A stretch of DNA of 64,000 bases. It comes from an uncultured Mesonia sp. (GTDB lineage: Bacteria; Bacteroidota; Bacteroidia; Flavobacteriales; Flavobacteriaceae). Under the pieces are notes generated by a model. The model had not been told where the DNA came from and ran no database searches. It saw only the letters and a list, made by a program, of their open reading frames with translations. Position numbers and translations under genes: made by a program. The DNA lies in assembly GCA_947499595.1 (NCBI GenBank), contig CANMOY010000004.1, forward strand, positions 1 to 64,000. The letters are read 5' to 3'. Below, piece after piece: positions 1 to 7,560 of this stretch (position 1 is the stretch's first letter; every line of letters starts with the position of its first letter).

Positions 1-31
1 CTGCTATTTTGTGGGAGAGTATGTCGCCGCC
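1..31 (+). rRNA. rrf: 5S ribosomal RNA, 3' end (partial)
   Basis: The window opens inside a 5S rRNA. GTGGGAGAGTATGTCGCCG followed by CC is the conserved 3' strand of flavobacterial 5S, which usually reads GGGAGAGTAGGTCG; one base differs here. An intrinsic terminator follows within ten bases, as expected at the end of an rRNA operon. The 16S and 23S genes would lie upstream, outside the window. The exact 3' end is uncertain by a base or two. Confidence 0.8.
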
Positions 32-39
32 TTTTTTTA

Positions 40-72
40 AAGCACTTATCGAAAGATAGGTGCTTTTTTTTT
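40..72 (+). terminator. rRNA operon terminator
   Basis: AAGCACTTATC (40-50), a GAAA tetraloop, and GATAGGTGCTT (55-65) form an 11-bp stem with one G-U pair. A run of nine T ends at 72. It follows the 5S gene directly, so it should end the rRNA transcript. Confidence 0.85.
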
Positions 73-327
73 GTTTACACTAGTTGGGTAGCCCCGCGAA
101 TGGCTGTAAGCTCTCTGGGTTGATATCCACTGGTTTTTCATACTACGTCTTAGCGGCTTGTGCTTAAAGGAGGTTATAGAATAAATGATCAGCTTTTTTT
201 AAGTGCTAAAGGATCATTAGCTTTAGCCCAGCTAAGGCTTAATACTTAATAAACCTATAACAACAACTCAGCTGTTGGGTATGGCTTATAAAAACCGACT
301 AGGTTGAATGATGCGTTTGTAATTTTT
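73..327. other. Non-coding stretch after the rRNA operon
   Basis: No credible reading frame, tRNA or rRNA is visible. Two local stem-loops can be drawn: AATGATC (184-190) with GATCATT (212-218), flanked inside by AGC/GCT, and TTAGC (223-227) with GCTAA (231-235). The words GTTGGGTA and AGCGGCTTGT each occur twice in 73-350, which hints at old internal duplication. The function is unknown. Confidence 0.4.
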
Positions 328-425
328 GCGTTAGGGATAGAGCGGCTTGTTTAAGCTCTTGCGGGCCATATGCCCGCAAAGCGAGTAGCGAAAGCCCGAC
401 CTTTTTTCTATAAAAAGGTAACGCC
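328..425 (+). ncRNA. Candidate structured RNA, multibranch fold
   Basis: The sequence shows nested complementarity. An outer stem pairs GCGTTA (328-333) with TAACGC (419-424). Inside are hairpins AGAGC/GCTCT (339-343 with 355-359), GCGGGC/GCCCGC (361-366 with 372-377) and ACCTTTTT/AAAAAGGT (399-406 with 412-419). GGG (334-336) can also pair with CCC (395-397). The words GCGTTAGGGAT, AGCGAAAGCCCGAC and GGTAACGCC recur, from memory, in intergenic regions of many Flavobacteriia. It may belong to a known family such as Flavo-1, but I cannot confirm the name. Orientation is inferred from the word order and could be reversed. Confidence 0.45.
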
Positions 426-494
426 ATAAAGCATTTTTACTTTAATTAGATATAAGCTGGCTGATTATTACATTTTATAAATTTTATTCTATAA

Positions 495-518
495 AAAAAT
501 CTGCCGAAGCAGATTTTT
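495..518 (-). terminator. Terminator of the padR-pspC-DUF2807 operon
   Basis: AAAAATCTGC (495-504), CGAA loop, GCAGATTTTT (509-518) form a 10-bp stem. On the minus strand a T-rich run follows. It lies 26 bases after the stop of the last gene of the operon. Confidence 0.75.
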
Positions 519-544
519 AATTTATATAATGTTAGTGATGTATT

Positions 545-1267
545 TTAATTGGCGGCAGTTATATTTCCCCCACTACTGGTATCTTTATTTAACTTTTTCG
601 GAGTGCCGGTATAAGTTATATTTCCCCCACTTGAAGCTTTAGCTTCTAAACTGTTATTTACTTGTATACGGATATTTGCTCCTGAGCTTGCTTCTATTAT
701 AGCTGTTTTGGTATTTAATTTCTTGGCGTTGACATTTGAACCGCTACTCGCAATGCAATTTATGAAAGTTGCGCTTCCATTCAGGTTGGCATTTGCACCA
801 CTACTTAATCCCAGGTTTAAACTATCTGTTTTAATTTGGGCTTTTGTTAAAGATCCGCTAGCTAAGGAAAGGGTTAATTTAGTATCATTTATGGAACTAG
901 GATCAAAGGATAATTTTATTCCGCTACCTGTTTCAATTTTCCCTAATTTTTTACTGTGGAAGATGGTGATCTCTTTGCTGTCGGCATTACCAATATTATT
1001 TTTGGCAGCTATTTTTAGACTACTTTCTTCTAATTTGTAAGTGAGCAGGTCAATTAAATTTTGGTTTGCGACAATTTTGATAGCGTTTTTATCCGCTTTT
1101 TTTAAAATAACCTTCCAGCCATTGGCCAGGCTTAAGCTTTTAAAATCTTTTCCTAATTCAATTGTTTTTTCATCCACTGTACCCTCTCCAGTCACTCCGG
1201 TTTTGAAATCACATGAAATGCAAAATGAGAGACCAAGGATGAGGGCTATGTAAGTAATATTTTTCAT
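545..1267 (-). CDS. Head GIN domain (DUF2807) lipoprotein
   Basis: A 240-residue secreted protein of the DUF2807 / head GIN domain family, whose biochemical role is not established. The N-terminus is a signal peptide ending in a lipobox-like CISC with Cys19 as likely lipidation site, so it should sit in the outer membrane or periplasm. The body is rich in Ser, Gly and Asn with repeated ASSG- and LSSGAN-type steps, as in the beta-solenoid of this family. Its start codon overlaps the stop of the upstream PspC gene as ATGA (1264-1267), pointing to translational coupling. PadR, PspC and DUF2807 genes often travel together in Bacteroidota, so a role in envelope-stress response is a guess from context. 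Confidence 0.82.
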   Translation of the reverse strand: MKNITYIALILGLSFCISCDFKTGVTGEGTVDEKTIELGKDFKSLSLANGWKVILKKADKNAIKIVANQNLIDLLTYKLEESSLKIAAKNNIGNADSKEITIFHSKKLGKIETGSGIKLSFDPSSINDTKLTLSLASGSLTKAQIKTDSLNLGLSSGANANLNGSATFINCIASSGSNVNAKKLNTKTAIIEASSGANIRIQVNNSLEAKASSGGNITYTGTPKKLNKDTSSGGNITAAN

Positions 1268-2892
1268 AATTTTTGGTTTTTTTGGTTTGGATTGGCTATA
1301 GAATCTTTTAATTTGTTATTTAAATTTTTGTTATTCTTGTTACAATTTATGCAAATTAATTCATTATTAATTAATCTTAAAAATTTTTCTTCTTCTCCTG
1401 AATGCAATAAATCATTTTTCCAAGTAGGATTTAAATGAAAGCTTTGAGTGGATTTATCTGCAAACAAGACCATATTTTCTGGTATTAAAAGATGGACTTC
1501 TATTTTTTGTTGTGCGTGTTTTTCGGCTAGTTCTGTTGTGAAAAAGCTGTCTAGGTACAACTGTTTTTCGCTTAGGCTTAAATTGTAGTGTATGGCTTTT
1601 GCTTTTTCAATTGCTTTTAAGTGATTGGTCGCATTTGCTTTTTTTAGAATTTTTACTTTCGCTACGCTGTCGTGGGACTTCTTAACGATTAGGTTAATGT
1701 CTTTAGAAAAGATAAAGCGATCCCCTTCATTATTTGTTTTTATTCCTAAACCGCGCTCACGTTGGATGCTTTCATTTAAAAAGGGATGACCTTTCATGGT
1801 GAGATACAAAGTGTCTGAAGGTTTAAGGTTTAAGTTTTTAGTTGTTATGTACTCTTGACTAATTACTTGCTTGCTTACCTGTCTAAGCCCTAAAAATACT
1901 GCCGTGAAAATCGCTATTATCCAAAGTATCAATAGCCCATATTTTGTTGTTTTGCCAACATTTGTATCTTGTTTTCGGCATATTTTTATTCCTAATATGA
2001 GTAGAACAATTAAAGGGATTGCTATTATCATATAAAGGGTTAGGCCGGCAATCCAGATGGGGAGTCCAATATCAACCATTTCAACATAGGAGAACCATTG
2101 TGCATCTTGAAACCCAAAGGCCAAAAAACTAATAAGGGTAAACGTTAATGCAATTAATCCTAAACTAGTAAGGGTTATTAAAATGTACCCTAGTATTTGG
2201 ACTAAAATTCTAAAAGTATTTTTTATACCTAGACTAAACTTTTCAAAAAAAAGACTGCTTTTTCTTCGTGCTTTAGTACTTAAATTCTTGTAATCAACTT
2301 CTTTAAGTTTATCGGAGACCTGATGAAATTTTTCTTTTACTTGTTTTTCAATGTTGCTTATGTTTACCTGTTCACCAATCATGTGTAAACGTTGTGTAGC
2401 CGATTTAGCCTCAGGAATAAAAATCCAAAATGCAATATAAACCAAGACCACAGTACCAAAAGAAGCTATGGCCAATGCGATGAATAGTAATCTGAACCAA
2501 ATAGCATCTATTTTAAAGTAATGCTCAAGTCCTGAACAAATACCTCCTACGTATCCATTTATGGTGTCTCTATACAATTTCTTTATAGGTTTTTCGAAAG
2601 ATTGATTTTGTTGTTGGTGTTCTTCAGATTCAATTTGGTAATCTTCGGGTTGTCCCATTACCTTTATAATTTGCTCAATATCATCAACGCTAATAATTCG
2701 ACCGGTTGTTTTTTGATTTTCAATAAGTAGTTCGGCGATTCGGTTTTCAATATCACTAATTATTTCTTCACATCCAGGGGTGTTTTTAAAAGTGTTCTTT
2801 ATGCTATCAAGATATTTTTTTAATATTAAGTAAGCAGGCTCGTCGATATGAAATAGGATTCCGCCTAGGTTTATGTTGATGGTTTTATTCAT
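1264..2892 (-). CDS. PspC domain membrane protein
   Basis: A 542-residue membrane protein. Residues about 1-90 form a soluble N-terminal region found in Bacteroidota PspC proteins. A PspC domain follows at about 104-165 (GYVGGICSGLEHYF start, then a hydrophobic helix ending in FIPEA). Three to four more membrane segments lie between about 225 and 350, and the C-terminal 190 residues look soluble. PspC proteins act in envelope stress signalling in proteobacteria; the role in Bacteroidota is inferred. The gene overlaps padR upstream by 8 bases and the DUF2807 gene downstream by 4, so the three are one operon. The length is much greater than the small enterobacterial PspC, which is normal for this phylum. 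Confidence 0.85.
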   Translation of the reverse strand: MNKTININLGGILFHIDEPAYLILKKYLDSIKNTFKNTPGCEEIISDIENRIAELLIENQKTTGRIISVDDIEQIIKVMGQPEDYQIESEEHQQQNQSFEKPIKKLYRDTINGYVGGICSGLEHYFKIDAIWFRLLFIALAIASFGTVVLVYIAFWIFIPEAKSATQRLHMIGEQVNISNIEKQVKEKFHQVSDKLKEVDYKNLSTKARRKSSLFFEKFSLGIKNTFRILVQILGYILITLTSLGLIALTFTLISFLAFGFQDAQWFSYVEMVDIGLPIWIAGLTLYMIIAIPLIVLLILGIKICRKQDTNVGKTTKYGLLILWIIAIFTAVFLGLRQVSKQVISQEYITTKNLNLKPSDTLYLTMKGHPFLNESIQRERGLGIKTNNEGDRFIFSKDINLIVKKSHDSVAKVKILKKANATNHLKAIEKAKAIHYNLSLSEKQLYLDSFFTTELAEKHAQQKIEVHLLIPENMVLFADKSTQSFHLNPTWKNDLLHSGEEEKFLRLINNELICINCNKNNKNLNNKLKDSIANPNQKNQKL

Positions 2893-3226
2893 AGCTATTG
2901 TTTTTGTTTGTAATTGTATTTACTGCTTTTTGTAAGTTATCCCAAGTAGAGGCTAATTCTTCTAGAAAGACAGCCCCTTTTGTTGTAAGTATGTAATATT
3001 TTCTTGGAGGGCCACCAGTTGACTCTTCCCAGCGATAGGTTAACAAGTCAGCATTTTTTAACCGATTGAGTAATGGATAAATTGTACCTTCCACTACAAT
3101 TAGTTGCGCCGTTTTTAGATTTTCAAGAATTTCTGCAACATAAGAATCCCTTTCTTTCAATATAGATAAAATGCAGTATTCAAGAACACCTTTGCGCATT
3201 TGGGCTTTGGTGTTTTCAATTTTCAT
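2885..3226 (-). CDS. PadR family transcriptional regulator
   Basis: A 113-residue winged-helix protein of the small PadR type. The N-terminus carries RKGVLEYCILSIL, and the wing region has VVEGTIYPLLNRL followed by GGPPRKYY, the classic PadR signature. A short C-terminal helix should make the dimer. It is first in the operon with pspC and the DUF2807 lipoprotein, so the simplest reading is that it represses its own operon. The inducer is unknown. The start ATG at 3226 lies about 47 bases below a good -7 box. Confidence 0.9.
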   Translation of the reverse strand: MKIENTKAQMRKGVLEYCILSILKERDSYVAEILENLKTAQLIVVEGTIYPLLNRLKNADLLTYRWEESTGGPPRKYYILTTKGAVFLEELASTWDNLQKAVNTITNKNNSYE

Positions 3227-3272
3227 AATTTAAATCTGTTACTTTCATTAGAATTTTACTTTTCTTGTTATG

Positions 3273-3304
3273 CAAATATATATATAAAAGATAGTAGTTT
3301 GCAA
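3273..3304 (-). promoter_or_regulatory. Promoter of the padR operon, with direct repeat
   Basis: On the minus strand TATATTTG (plus 3273-3280) matches the Bacteroidota -7 consensus TAnnTTTG, with a TTG (plus 3302-3304) 21 bases upstream as -33 element. The plus-strand heptamer ATAGTAG occurs at 3291-3297 and again at 3308-3314, overlapping the spacer and -33 region; a PadR binding site here is possible but inferred. Confidence 0.5.
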
Positions 3305-3379
3305 TACATAGTAGTAGAATTAACATTTTGCAGAAACTTTAATTCGATGAATTTTTATTATTTTCGAGAAAAGGAAATA

Positions 3380-3829
3380 ATGCTCACCCCTAACAAGATA
3401 AATTTCTATACTTTTTTTAAGTTGCCAGCCGCTTGGTGGTCTGGGGTGCGAGTAGCTATCTTAACCTCTAAGACTTGCACAACTTATGTACGTTATGGTT
3501 GGCGAAATCAGAATCCATTTAGGTCGATGTATTTTGCAGTTCAAGCGATGGCAGCCGAATTGAGTACTGGAGCCTTAATATTGAAACATCTAGAGGAAAA
3601 TGACTTAAAGGTTAGTATGTTGGTTTTAGGTATGAAATCAAAATACTATAAGAAGGCGATAGGTAAAATAAAATTTATTTGCTTAGATGGCGATAAAATA
3701 AACCATAGCTTGTTGGGTTTAGAAGAAAAAAAATCTAAGTGCACGTGCATCTTAGAATCCAATGCCTATAATGAAAGTGGAGATTTGGTGGCTAGTTTTG
3801 AATTTGAGTGGACTTTTAAATTAAAATAA
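3380..3829 (+). CDS. DUF4442 hotdog-fold protein (PaaI-like)
   Basis: A 149-residue protein resembling the DUF4442 branch of hotdog-fold thioesterases. It has the conserved early stretch LPAAWWSGVRV, a central YGWRNQNPFRSMYFAVQAMA and AAELSTGALIL helix, and C-terminal strands. Relatives of the PaaI group hydrolyse acyl-CoA, but activity of the DUF4442 branch is not established. I place the start at 3380 rather than at upstream ATGs. AAGGAAATA precedes it as a ribosome site, homologs start with a short N-terminus, and an earlier start would overlap the divergent padR gene. Confidence 0.8.
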   Translation: MLTPNKINFYTFFKLPAAWWSGVRVAILTSKTCTTYVRYGWRNQNPFRSMYFAVQAMAAELSTGALILKHLEENDLKVSMLVLGMKSKYYKKAIGKIKFICLDGDKINHSLLGLEEKKSKCTCILESNAYNESGDLVASFEFEWTFKLK

Positions 3830-3938
3830 ATTCTTGCATTGGCTAGTGGTTTTGGGATAATTTGTTTATCTTTAATTTAAATCTCTAAACAATCAAGCCT
3901 ATTGATGATATTTTTACTTGTCTTTAAAAAGTTATATC

Positions 3939-4133
3939 ATGTCTAAATCCATGTTTGATTATACAAAAATGATCTTGAATAAGGTTAGCTTTGATCCGGT
4001 GCTTTTTTGTAAAGAAGTACAAAAAGCTGTTTCTAGATTATTACCTCATGAAATAGAGGAGCTAAGAAATTTTATTTTGCGCATCGCCTTGCAAAAACCA
4101 GAATTAAAACAATCTTTAATCTACTTAGATTAG
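3939..4133 (+). CDS. Small conserved flavobacterial protein, unknown function
   Basis: A 64-residue soluble protein beginning MSKSMFDYTKMILNKVSF. I recall similar MFDYTK..L.KVSFD...FCKEV..A..RLLP.E proteins as uncharacterised genes in many Flavobacteriaceae. It contains one Cys and is mostly helical by composition. Possible starts are 3939 (chosen), 3951 (MFDYTK) or 3918; none has a strong ribosome site. It ends just before a hairpin shared with the convergent oxyR gene. No function can be assigned. Confidence 0.65.
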   Translation: MSKSMFDYTKMILNKVSFDPVLFCKEVQKAVSRLLPHEIEELRNFILRIALQKPELKQSLIYLD

Positions 4134-4141
4134 TAGGTTGG

Positions 4142-4189
4142 AATAAACTGTAATAGATTGCCTAGAAAAGCAATTTATTACAGTTTATT
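4142..4189. terminator. Bidirectional terminator between convergent genes
   Basis: AATAAACTGTAATA (4142-4155) pairs with TATTACAGTTTATT (4176-4189), and ATTGC/GCAAT (4157-4161 with 4170-4174) extends the stem inward. A T-run follows on the plus strand. The far arm reaches into the oxyR stop codon. Confidence 0.7.
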
Positions 4190-5126
4190 TTTTATGTATG
4201 GGACTAATAATCTTAACATCTTGAAATTGTATTGCTCCTTTAATGATACCACTTATTACTTGTTGTAAAGCATCAATTATTTGCATTTTTAATTCACTTT
4301 TATAGTAAATTAAGCTAATGGCTCTTACGGGAACGGGTTCTTTAAACATTTTTAGATTATCTTTTTCAGATTCACGAAGTTTTAAACTATGCAGGTAGGG
4401 AATTAGCGTCATTCCTAAGCCTTCATTGGCTAGACTGATTAAAGTTTCGAAACTCCCGCTTTGTAGTTGGTAGTTTTTCAGATCATTTCGTTGTGAAGTT
4501 TTGCACAGATTTAAAACACTTTCTTTAAAACAATGACCGTCTTCGAGTAATAAAACGTCATCTATATCTAATTGATTGGCTAAAATATTTTCGTGTTCAT
4601 GTATTTTATGATCTTTGGGTGCATAAGCCACAAACGGTTCGTAATATAAAACACGTTCGATTATATTTTCTTGCTCTAGGGGGGTGGCTGCAATTGCTGC
4701 ATCTAAATGGCCATCTTTTAATTTCTTTATTATAGCCGATGTGTGTAATTCTTCAATTTTTAATTTTAGTTTACTGTATTTTTGTGTAAAAGATTTTAAA
4801 AACATAGGCAATAGGGTAGGAGTGACCGTTGGTATCACCCCGAGCCTAAATTCACCGCCAATAAATCCTTTTTGTTGATCTACAATATCTTGTATGCGAT
4901 CACTTTCATTGACTATATTTCTAGCTTGTTGAACAATTTTTTGCCCCACCTCTGTTAACTCAATAGGTTTCTTGCTACGGTCAAAAATCTGGACTTCGAG
5001 TTCTTCTTCTAATTTTTGAATCTGCATACTTAAAGTAGGCTGCGTCACAAAAACTTTTTGTGCCGCTTTAGTAAAATTTTTATGTTCGGCTACTGCCAAT
5101 ACATAATGAAGTTGGGTAATTGTCAT
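4185..5126 (-). CDS. oxyR: Hydrogen-peroxide sensing LysR regulator OxyR
   Basis: A 313-residue LysR-type activator. The N-terminal helix-turn-helix spans about 1-60 (TQPTLSMQIQKLEEEL), and a periplasmic-binding-like sensor domain fills 90-300. The redox pair is intact: LLLEDGHC with Cys199 and Cys208, nine residues apart and at the same numbering as in Escherichia coli OxyR. This makes a peroxide sensor much more likely than a generic LysR protein. OxyR normally activates catalase, peroxiredoxin and iron-storage genes; none is adjacent, so it probably acts in trans. It lies downstream of the DUF58 gene on the same strand with a 97-base gap that could hold its own promoter. Confidence 0.93.
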   Translation of the reverse strand: MTITQLHYVLAVAEHKNFTKAAQKVFVTQPTLSMQIQKLEEELEVQIFDRSKKPIELTEVGQKIVQQARNIVNESDRIQDIVDQQKGFIGGEFRLGVIPTVTPTLLPMFLKSFTQKYSKLKLKIEELHTSAIIKKLKDGHLDAAIAATPLEQENIIERVLYYEPFVAYAPKDHKIHEHENILANQLDIDDVLLLEDGHCFKESVLNLCKTSQRNDLKNYQLQSGSFETLISLANEGLGMTLIPYLHSLKLRESEKDNLKMFKEPVPVRAISLIYYKSELKMQIIDALQQVISGIIKGAIQFQDVKIISPIHKK

Positions 5127-5152
5127 TGCAAGTATATTAGATTACTAGTCAA

Positions 5153-5207
5153 AATCTATAAAAAAAATCTATAAATAACAAATTTAATATTTTTAACTCT
5201 TATAGAT
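5153..5207 (-). promoter_or_regulatory. Repeated AATCTATA boxes upstream of oxyR
   Basis: In the 97-base gap above oxyR the octamer AATCTATA occurs at 5153-5160 and 5166-5173 (starts 13 bases apart), and an inverted TATAGAT lies at 5201-5207. OxyR sites are built from ATAG/CTAT units, so autoregulation is possible. The spacing does not match the enterobacterial site exactly, and the tract is simple AT-rich DNA, so this is weak. Confidence 0.25.
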
Positions 5208-5223
5208 GTAGTTTCTGTTATTT

Positions 5224-6558
5224 TTATAACAAATGTTTGGCTTTGATTTCTAAATACTTGTTAATGGTATTTATGCTTAAGTTTTGTGGATTGGTTAAAA
5301 CACATTGAATTCCGTGCTTGCTTAATTCGATTTGCATTTGCTTTTTCTCTTGAATAAATTGAGCAGCAATAGTTTGTTCATAAATTTCACCTAAGTTTAA
5401 AGCTCTGTATTCTTTAAACTTCTCAAGTTCTGTATTATTAAAGAAGATAACCACCAAAACGTGTTTTTTGTTTAACGCTTTTAAATAGGGCAGTTGCCGT
5501 TCTAATGCAGAAATATGTTCAAAATTAGTATACAATAGCAATAAACTACGCTGACTTATCTTTTTAGACACGTGTGCGTAAAGTGCACTAAAATCACTAT
5601 CACGAAAATTGGTGTTTATTCCATATAATCGTTCTAAAATTTGCTGTAACTGCTGTTTAGTGTTTTTTGCAGGCAAGCTAATCTTAACCTTATCTTCATA
5701 CGTAATTAAACCAACCTTATCTTTTTTCTTAAGTGCAATATTGCTTAAAGCTAAGCTGCTGTTTATGGCATAGTCAAGCAATTTTAAACCACTAAAAGGC
5801 ATTTTCATCACTCGGCTGGTATCTATGACACAATAAACAGGCTGTGATTTTTCATCCTGGTATTGGTTTACCATTATTTGGTCTTGCTTGGCAGTAGCTT
5901 TCCAATTAATGCTTCGAATATCGTCACCTATTACATATTCCTTTATTTGTTCAAATTCAAGGGTATGACCAATACGCCTAATTTTTTTAAGTCCTAAATG
6001 GGCGTACTTACTTTGTAACGCAATAAAATCATATTTTTTCAACTGTTGAATAGAGGGGTAGACCTTAACCGTTTGATTATGAGCAAACCGAAATCTTTTT
6101 TTGATTAAGCCAATAGGACTAACTACAAAAATATTTATAGCTCCAAATTTATACACACCTCTTTGCGTTGGTAATAAACTATAATTTAAAAAAATGTGTT
6201 CCTTGGGGGCGATTTCTACTTGTTCATAAAAGTCTCTTTTCTGAAACTGAAAGGGTATCTCATCTATAACCGATATTTTAATTTTAAAATTGTATAGACT
6301 TTTAATTTTTATTTGAATTTTATTTACATCTCCATTTGACAATTTATCGTTAAGCAGTCTCTTAGCCTCAATAGTATTGTTGCCTTTATAGTGCAGTAAT
6401 CCATCTGTTAAAACAACTAGCAAAAAAGCTAAAGTGAATAACCAGGTTATTGGATACAGAATGGTAATCCAATAGCTTATAAAAAAGCAAAAGGCCAAAC
6501 AAATAATGATATAAAAAAAGCGTTTGCTTAAATACAAAGTGCCAAAGAACTCACGCAT
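5224..6558 (-). CDS. DUF58 domain membrane protein
   Basis: A 444-residue protein with two N-terminal membrane helices (about 15-52). The DUF58 core follows at about 195-260, GDDIRSINWKATAK at 211-224, running into a von Willebrand A-like fold whose first metal-site residues read DTSR at 246-249. DUF58 proteins are the usual partners of MoxR ATPases. The pair is thought to act as a chaperone or assembly system at the membrane. The gene starts one base after the MoxR stop, so the two are co-translated. It is the last gene of the seven-gene membrane cluster. Confidence 0.88.
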   Translation of the reverse strand: MREFFGTLYLSKRFFYIIICLAFCFFISYWITILYPITWLFTLAFLLVVLTDGLLHYKGNNTIEAKRLLNDKLSNGDVNKIQIKIKSLYNFKIKISVIDEIPFQFQKRDFYEQVEIAPKEHIFLNYSLLPTQRGVYKFGAINIFVVSPIGLIKKRFRFAHNQTVKVYPSIQQLKKYDFIALQSKYAHLGLKKIRRIGHTLEFEQIKEYVIGDDIRSINWKATAKQDQIMVNQYQDEKSQPVYCVIDTSRVMKMPFSGLKLLDYAINSSLALSNIALKKKDKVGLITYEDKVKISLPAKNTKQQLQQILERLYGINTNFRDSDFSALYAHVSKKISQRSLLLLYTNFEHISALERQLPYLKALNKKHVLVVIFFNNTELEKFKEYRALNLGEIYEQTIAAQFIQEKKQMQIELSKHGIQCVLTNPQNLSINTINKYLEIKAKHLL

Positions 6559-7560
6559 CTACCTGGGTATTTCGGTTGATTGTACAATCATATCTATTAC
6601 ATGCTTGGGAGAAAGCCCTTCCATTTCTCGTTCTGGCATTAAAATTATACGATGTCCAAGCACAGGCTCTAAAACACGTTTTACGTCTTCGGGCATAACA
6701 AAATCTCGGTTTTGAATGGCCGCTAAAGCCTTTGAGGCTTGCATAATGGCTAGAGATGCCCTAGGTGATGCTCCTAAAAACAAATGACTGTGACTGCGCG
6801 TTTTGTGGACAATTTCAGCGATATATTTAATAATTTTTTCCTCAAGTTTTATTTCCTGTAATTGTGTTTTTAAATTGCTTAAAATCTGCGGGTTAAGAAC
6901 TGAATTTATTAGCGTTTCTGGTTGTTTTTCTTTACGGTTATGATGGCTTTCAATAATTTTGATTTCGTCTTCTAAACTTGGATAATCTACTTTTATTTTA
7001 AATAAAAATCGATCTAATTGGGCCTCAGGTAAAGCATAGGTTCCTTCTTGCTCTACAGGATTTTGAGTAGCTAAGACCATAAACGGATGCGTTAATTCAT
7101 AAACCTCACCATCCATACTTACTTGCCTCTCTTCCATAACCTCAAAAAGGGCGGCCTGAGTTTTAGCAGGTGCTCTATTGATTTCATCAATCAAAACAAT
7201 ATTAGAGAAAATAGGTCCTTTTTTAAATTCAAAAGCATCACGTTTGACATTTAAAATTGAGGTACCCAAAACATCACTAGGCATCAAATCTGGTGTAAAC
7301 TGAATTCGACTAAAATTAGTGTTTATGGTTTTGGCGAATAATTTAGCGGTAATAGTTTTTGCAATACCGGGTACACCTTCAATTAAAATATGCCCATTGG
7401 CTAATAGACCCACAATTAATAACTCAATAAAATCTTCTTGACCAACGATTACTTGATTAAGTTGAGTTTTAATAGCTTTTACCGATTCATTTAAATCTTC
7501 GAGCGGTATACGCGAATTGAAGTCTAATGCTTTATTCTCTATGCTTTTGTTCTCTTCCAT
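6559..7560 (-). CDS. MoxR family AAA+ ATPase
   Basis: A 333-residue AAA+ ATPase of the MoxR class. Walker A is GVPGIAKT (62-69), Walker B is IVLIDE (121-126) followed by NRAPAKTQAALFEVMEE, and sensor 1 lies in LATQNPVEQEG. The C-terminal lid carries the GASPRASLAIMQASKALA signature typical of MoxR. MoxR proteins remodel or activate VWA-domain partners. Here the partner is the DUF58 protein encoded immediately downstream. The gene overlaps the DUF4350 gene upstream by 29 bases. Confidence 0.95.
   Translation of the reverse strand: MEENKSIENKALDFNSRIPLEDLNESVKAIKTQLNQVIVGQEDFIELLIVGLLANGHILIEGVPGIAKTITAKLFAKTINTNFSRIQFTPDLMPSDVLGTSILNVKRDAFEFKKGPIFSNIVLIDEINRAPAKTQAALFEVMEERQVSMDGEVYELTHPFMVLATQNPVEQEGTYALPEAQLDRFLFKIKVDYPSLEDEIKIIESHHNRKEKQPETLINSVLNPQILSNLKTQLQEIKLEEKIIKYIAEIVHKTRSHSHLFLGASPRASLAIMQASKALAAIQNRDFVMPEDVKRVLEPVLGHRIILMPEREMEGLSPKHVIDMIVQSTEIPR

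Noticed and set aside
73..327. tRNA gene after the rRNA operon
   Set aside because: No T-arm (GGTTCGAATC-like) or cloverleaf can be drawn.
708..1253. Plus-strand frames opposite the DUF2807 gene
   Set aside because: Mirror frames of a well-supported lipoprotein gene; no known family, start signal or context.
3200..3379. Longer N-terminus of the hotdog-fold protein
   Set aside because: It would overlap the divergent padR start and promoter and has no family-like sequence; 3380 has a ribosome site.
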